Below, in pieces: positions 6,227 to 6,392 of a stretch of 6,392 nt of DNA. The first letter of the stretch is position 1. Each line of letters begins with the position of its first letter. The notes below the pieces were generated by a model that worked only from the letters and a program-made list of their open reading frames with translations, was not told where the DNA came from and did not search any database. The stretch is from NCBI GenBank assembly GCA_903856875.1, contig CAIODE010000110.1, positions 1-6,392 on the forward strand, read 5' to 3'. This DNA is from an uncultured Burkholderiales bacterium (GTDB lineage Bacteria; Pseudomonadota; Gammaproteobacteria; Burkholderiales; Burkholderiaceae_C). Position numbers and translations under genes: made by a program.

Positions 6227-6242
6227 ATTGCCTCTGGGCAAT
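6227..6242 (+). other. Perfect 6-bp hairpin in the valS leader
   Basis: ATTGCC (6227-6232) and GGCAAT (6237-6242) pair over a TCTG loop, 17 nt before the valS ATG. No T run follows, so it is not an intrinsic terminator. It might affect initiation or leader stability, or be a palindromic protein site; it could also be chance. Confidence 0.35.
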
Positions 6243-6259
6243 CTCAGCAAACCTAGCCC

Positions 6260-6392
6260 ATGAGCAACGAGACCACCCCCGCCATCCAGCAACCCGGCCT
6301 TGAAAGCCTGTCCAAGTCTTTTGAGCCTGCCGCTCTTGAGGCCCATTGGGGCCCTGAGTGGGAAAAGCGTGGCTATGGTGTCGCAGGACACC
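6260..6392 (+). CDS. valS: Valyl-tRNA synthetase, 5' end only
   Basis: The first 44 codons of a class I aminoacyl-tRNA synthetase that charges tRNA-Val in the cytosol; the gene runs off the right edge. After a variable lead of about 16 residues the sequence [22 protein letters not shown] (17-38, key residues F21, P23, E27, W30, W34) matches the conserved start of bacterial ValS, where E-x-x-W precedes the first catalytic-domain strand. The nucleotide-binding HIGH and KMSKS motifs are beyond the window. The ATG at 6260 has only a weak ribosome-binding site, but no other start gives a family-like N-terminus. It is separated from the oxidoreductase operon by 105 nt and is probably transcribed on its own. 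Identity rests on a short stretch, but a characteristic one. Confidence 0.88.
   Translation, partial: MSNETTPAIQQPGLESLSKSFEPAALEAHWGPEWEKRGYGVAGH

Overview
The window looks like chromosomal DNA of a betaproteobacterium, most likely a Comamonadaceae-type member of the Burkholderiales. That placement is inference from the flavour of the proteins (DinB, QueF, YaaA, the DUF2783 protein, ValS) and from the densely packed gene order. No mobile element, RNA gene, CRISPR array or clear sign of recent transfer was seen. The window is almost entirely coding, with eight genes, two of them cut by the window edges.

Left block, plus strand: the 3' part of dinB (DNA polymerase IV) overlaps the start of a crotonase-fold gene by 38 nt. 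The crotonase carries the acidic residues of a dienoyl-CoA isomerase (ECH1 type). It meets the next operon tail to tail across a 34-nt gap.

Middle block, minus strand: yaaA (peroxide-stress protein) and queF (7-cyano-7-deazaguanine reductase, tRNA queuosine pathway) are joined by a 4-nt ATGA overlap and read as one operon. They are transcribed leftward from a 127-nt divergent intergenic region. That region holds a tandem 10-bp repeat with 17-bp period over the putative yaaA promoter, and a 15-bp palindrome on the side facing the next operon.

Right block, plus strand: an Old Yellow Enzyme of the YqjM/XenA class, a 569-residue FAD-dependent aromatic-hydroxylase-like monooxygenase and a 59-residue DUF2783 protein follow each other with gaps of 4 and 20 nt. 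They form a compact putative redox operon of unknown substrate. This is the part of the window most likely to hold undescribed biochemistry: an ene-reductase paired with an NAD(P)H-type hydroxylase and a small conserved partner.

After a 105-nt spacer containing two small hairpins, valS (valyl-tRNA synthetase) begins and runs off the right edge. Several starts were set from ribosome-binding sites and family N-termini rather than from the longest reading frame: yaaA, queF, the monooxygenase and the DUF2783 gene.
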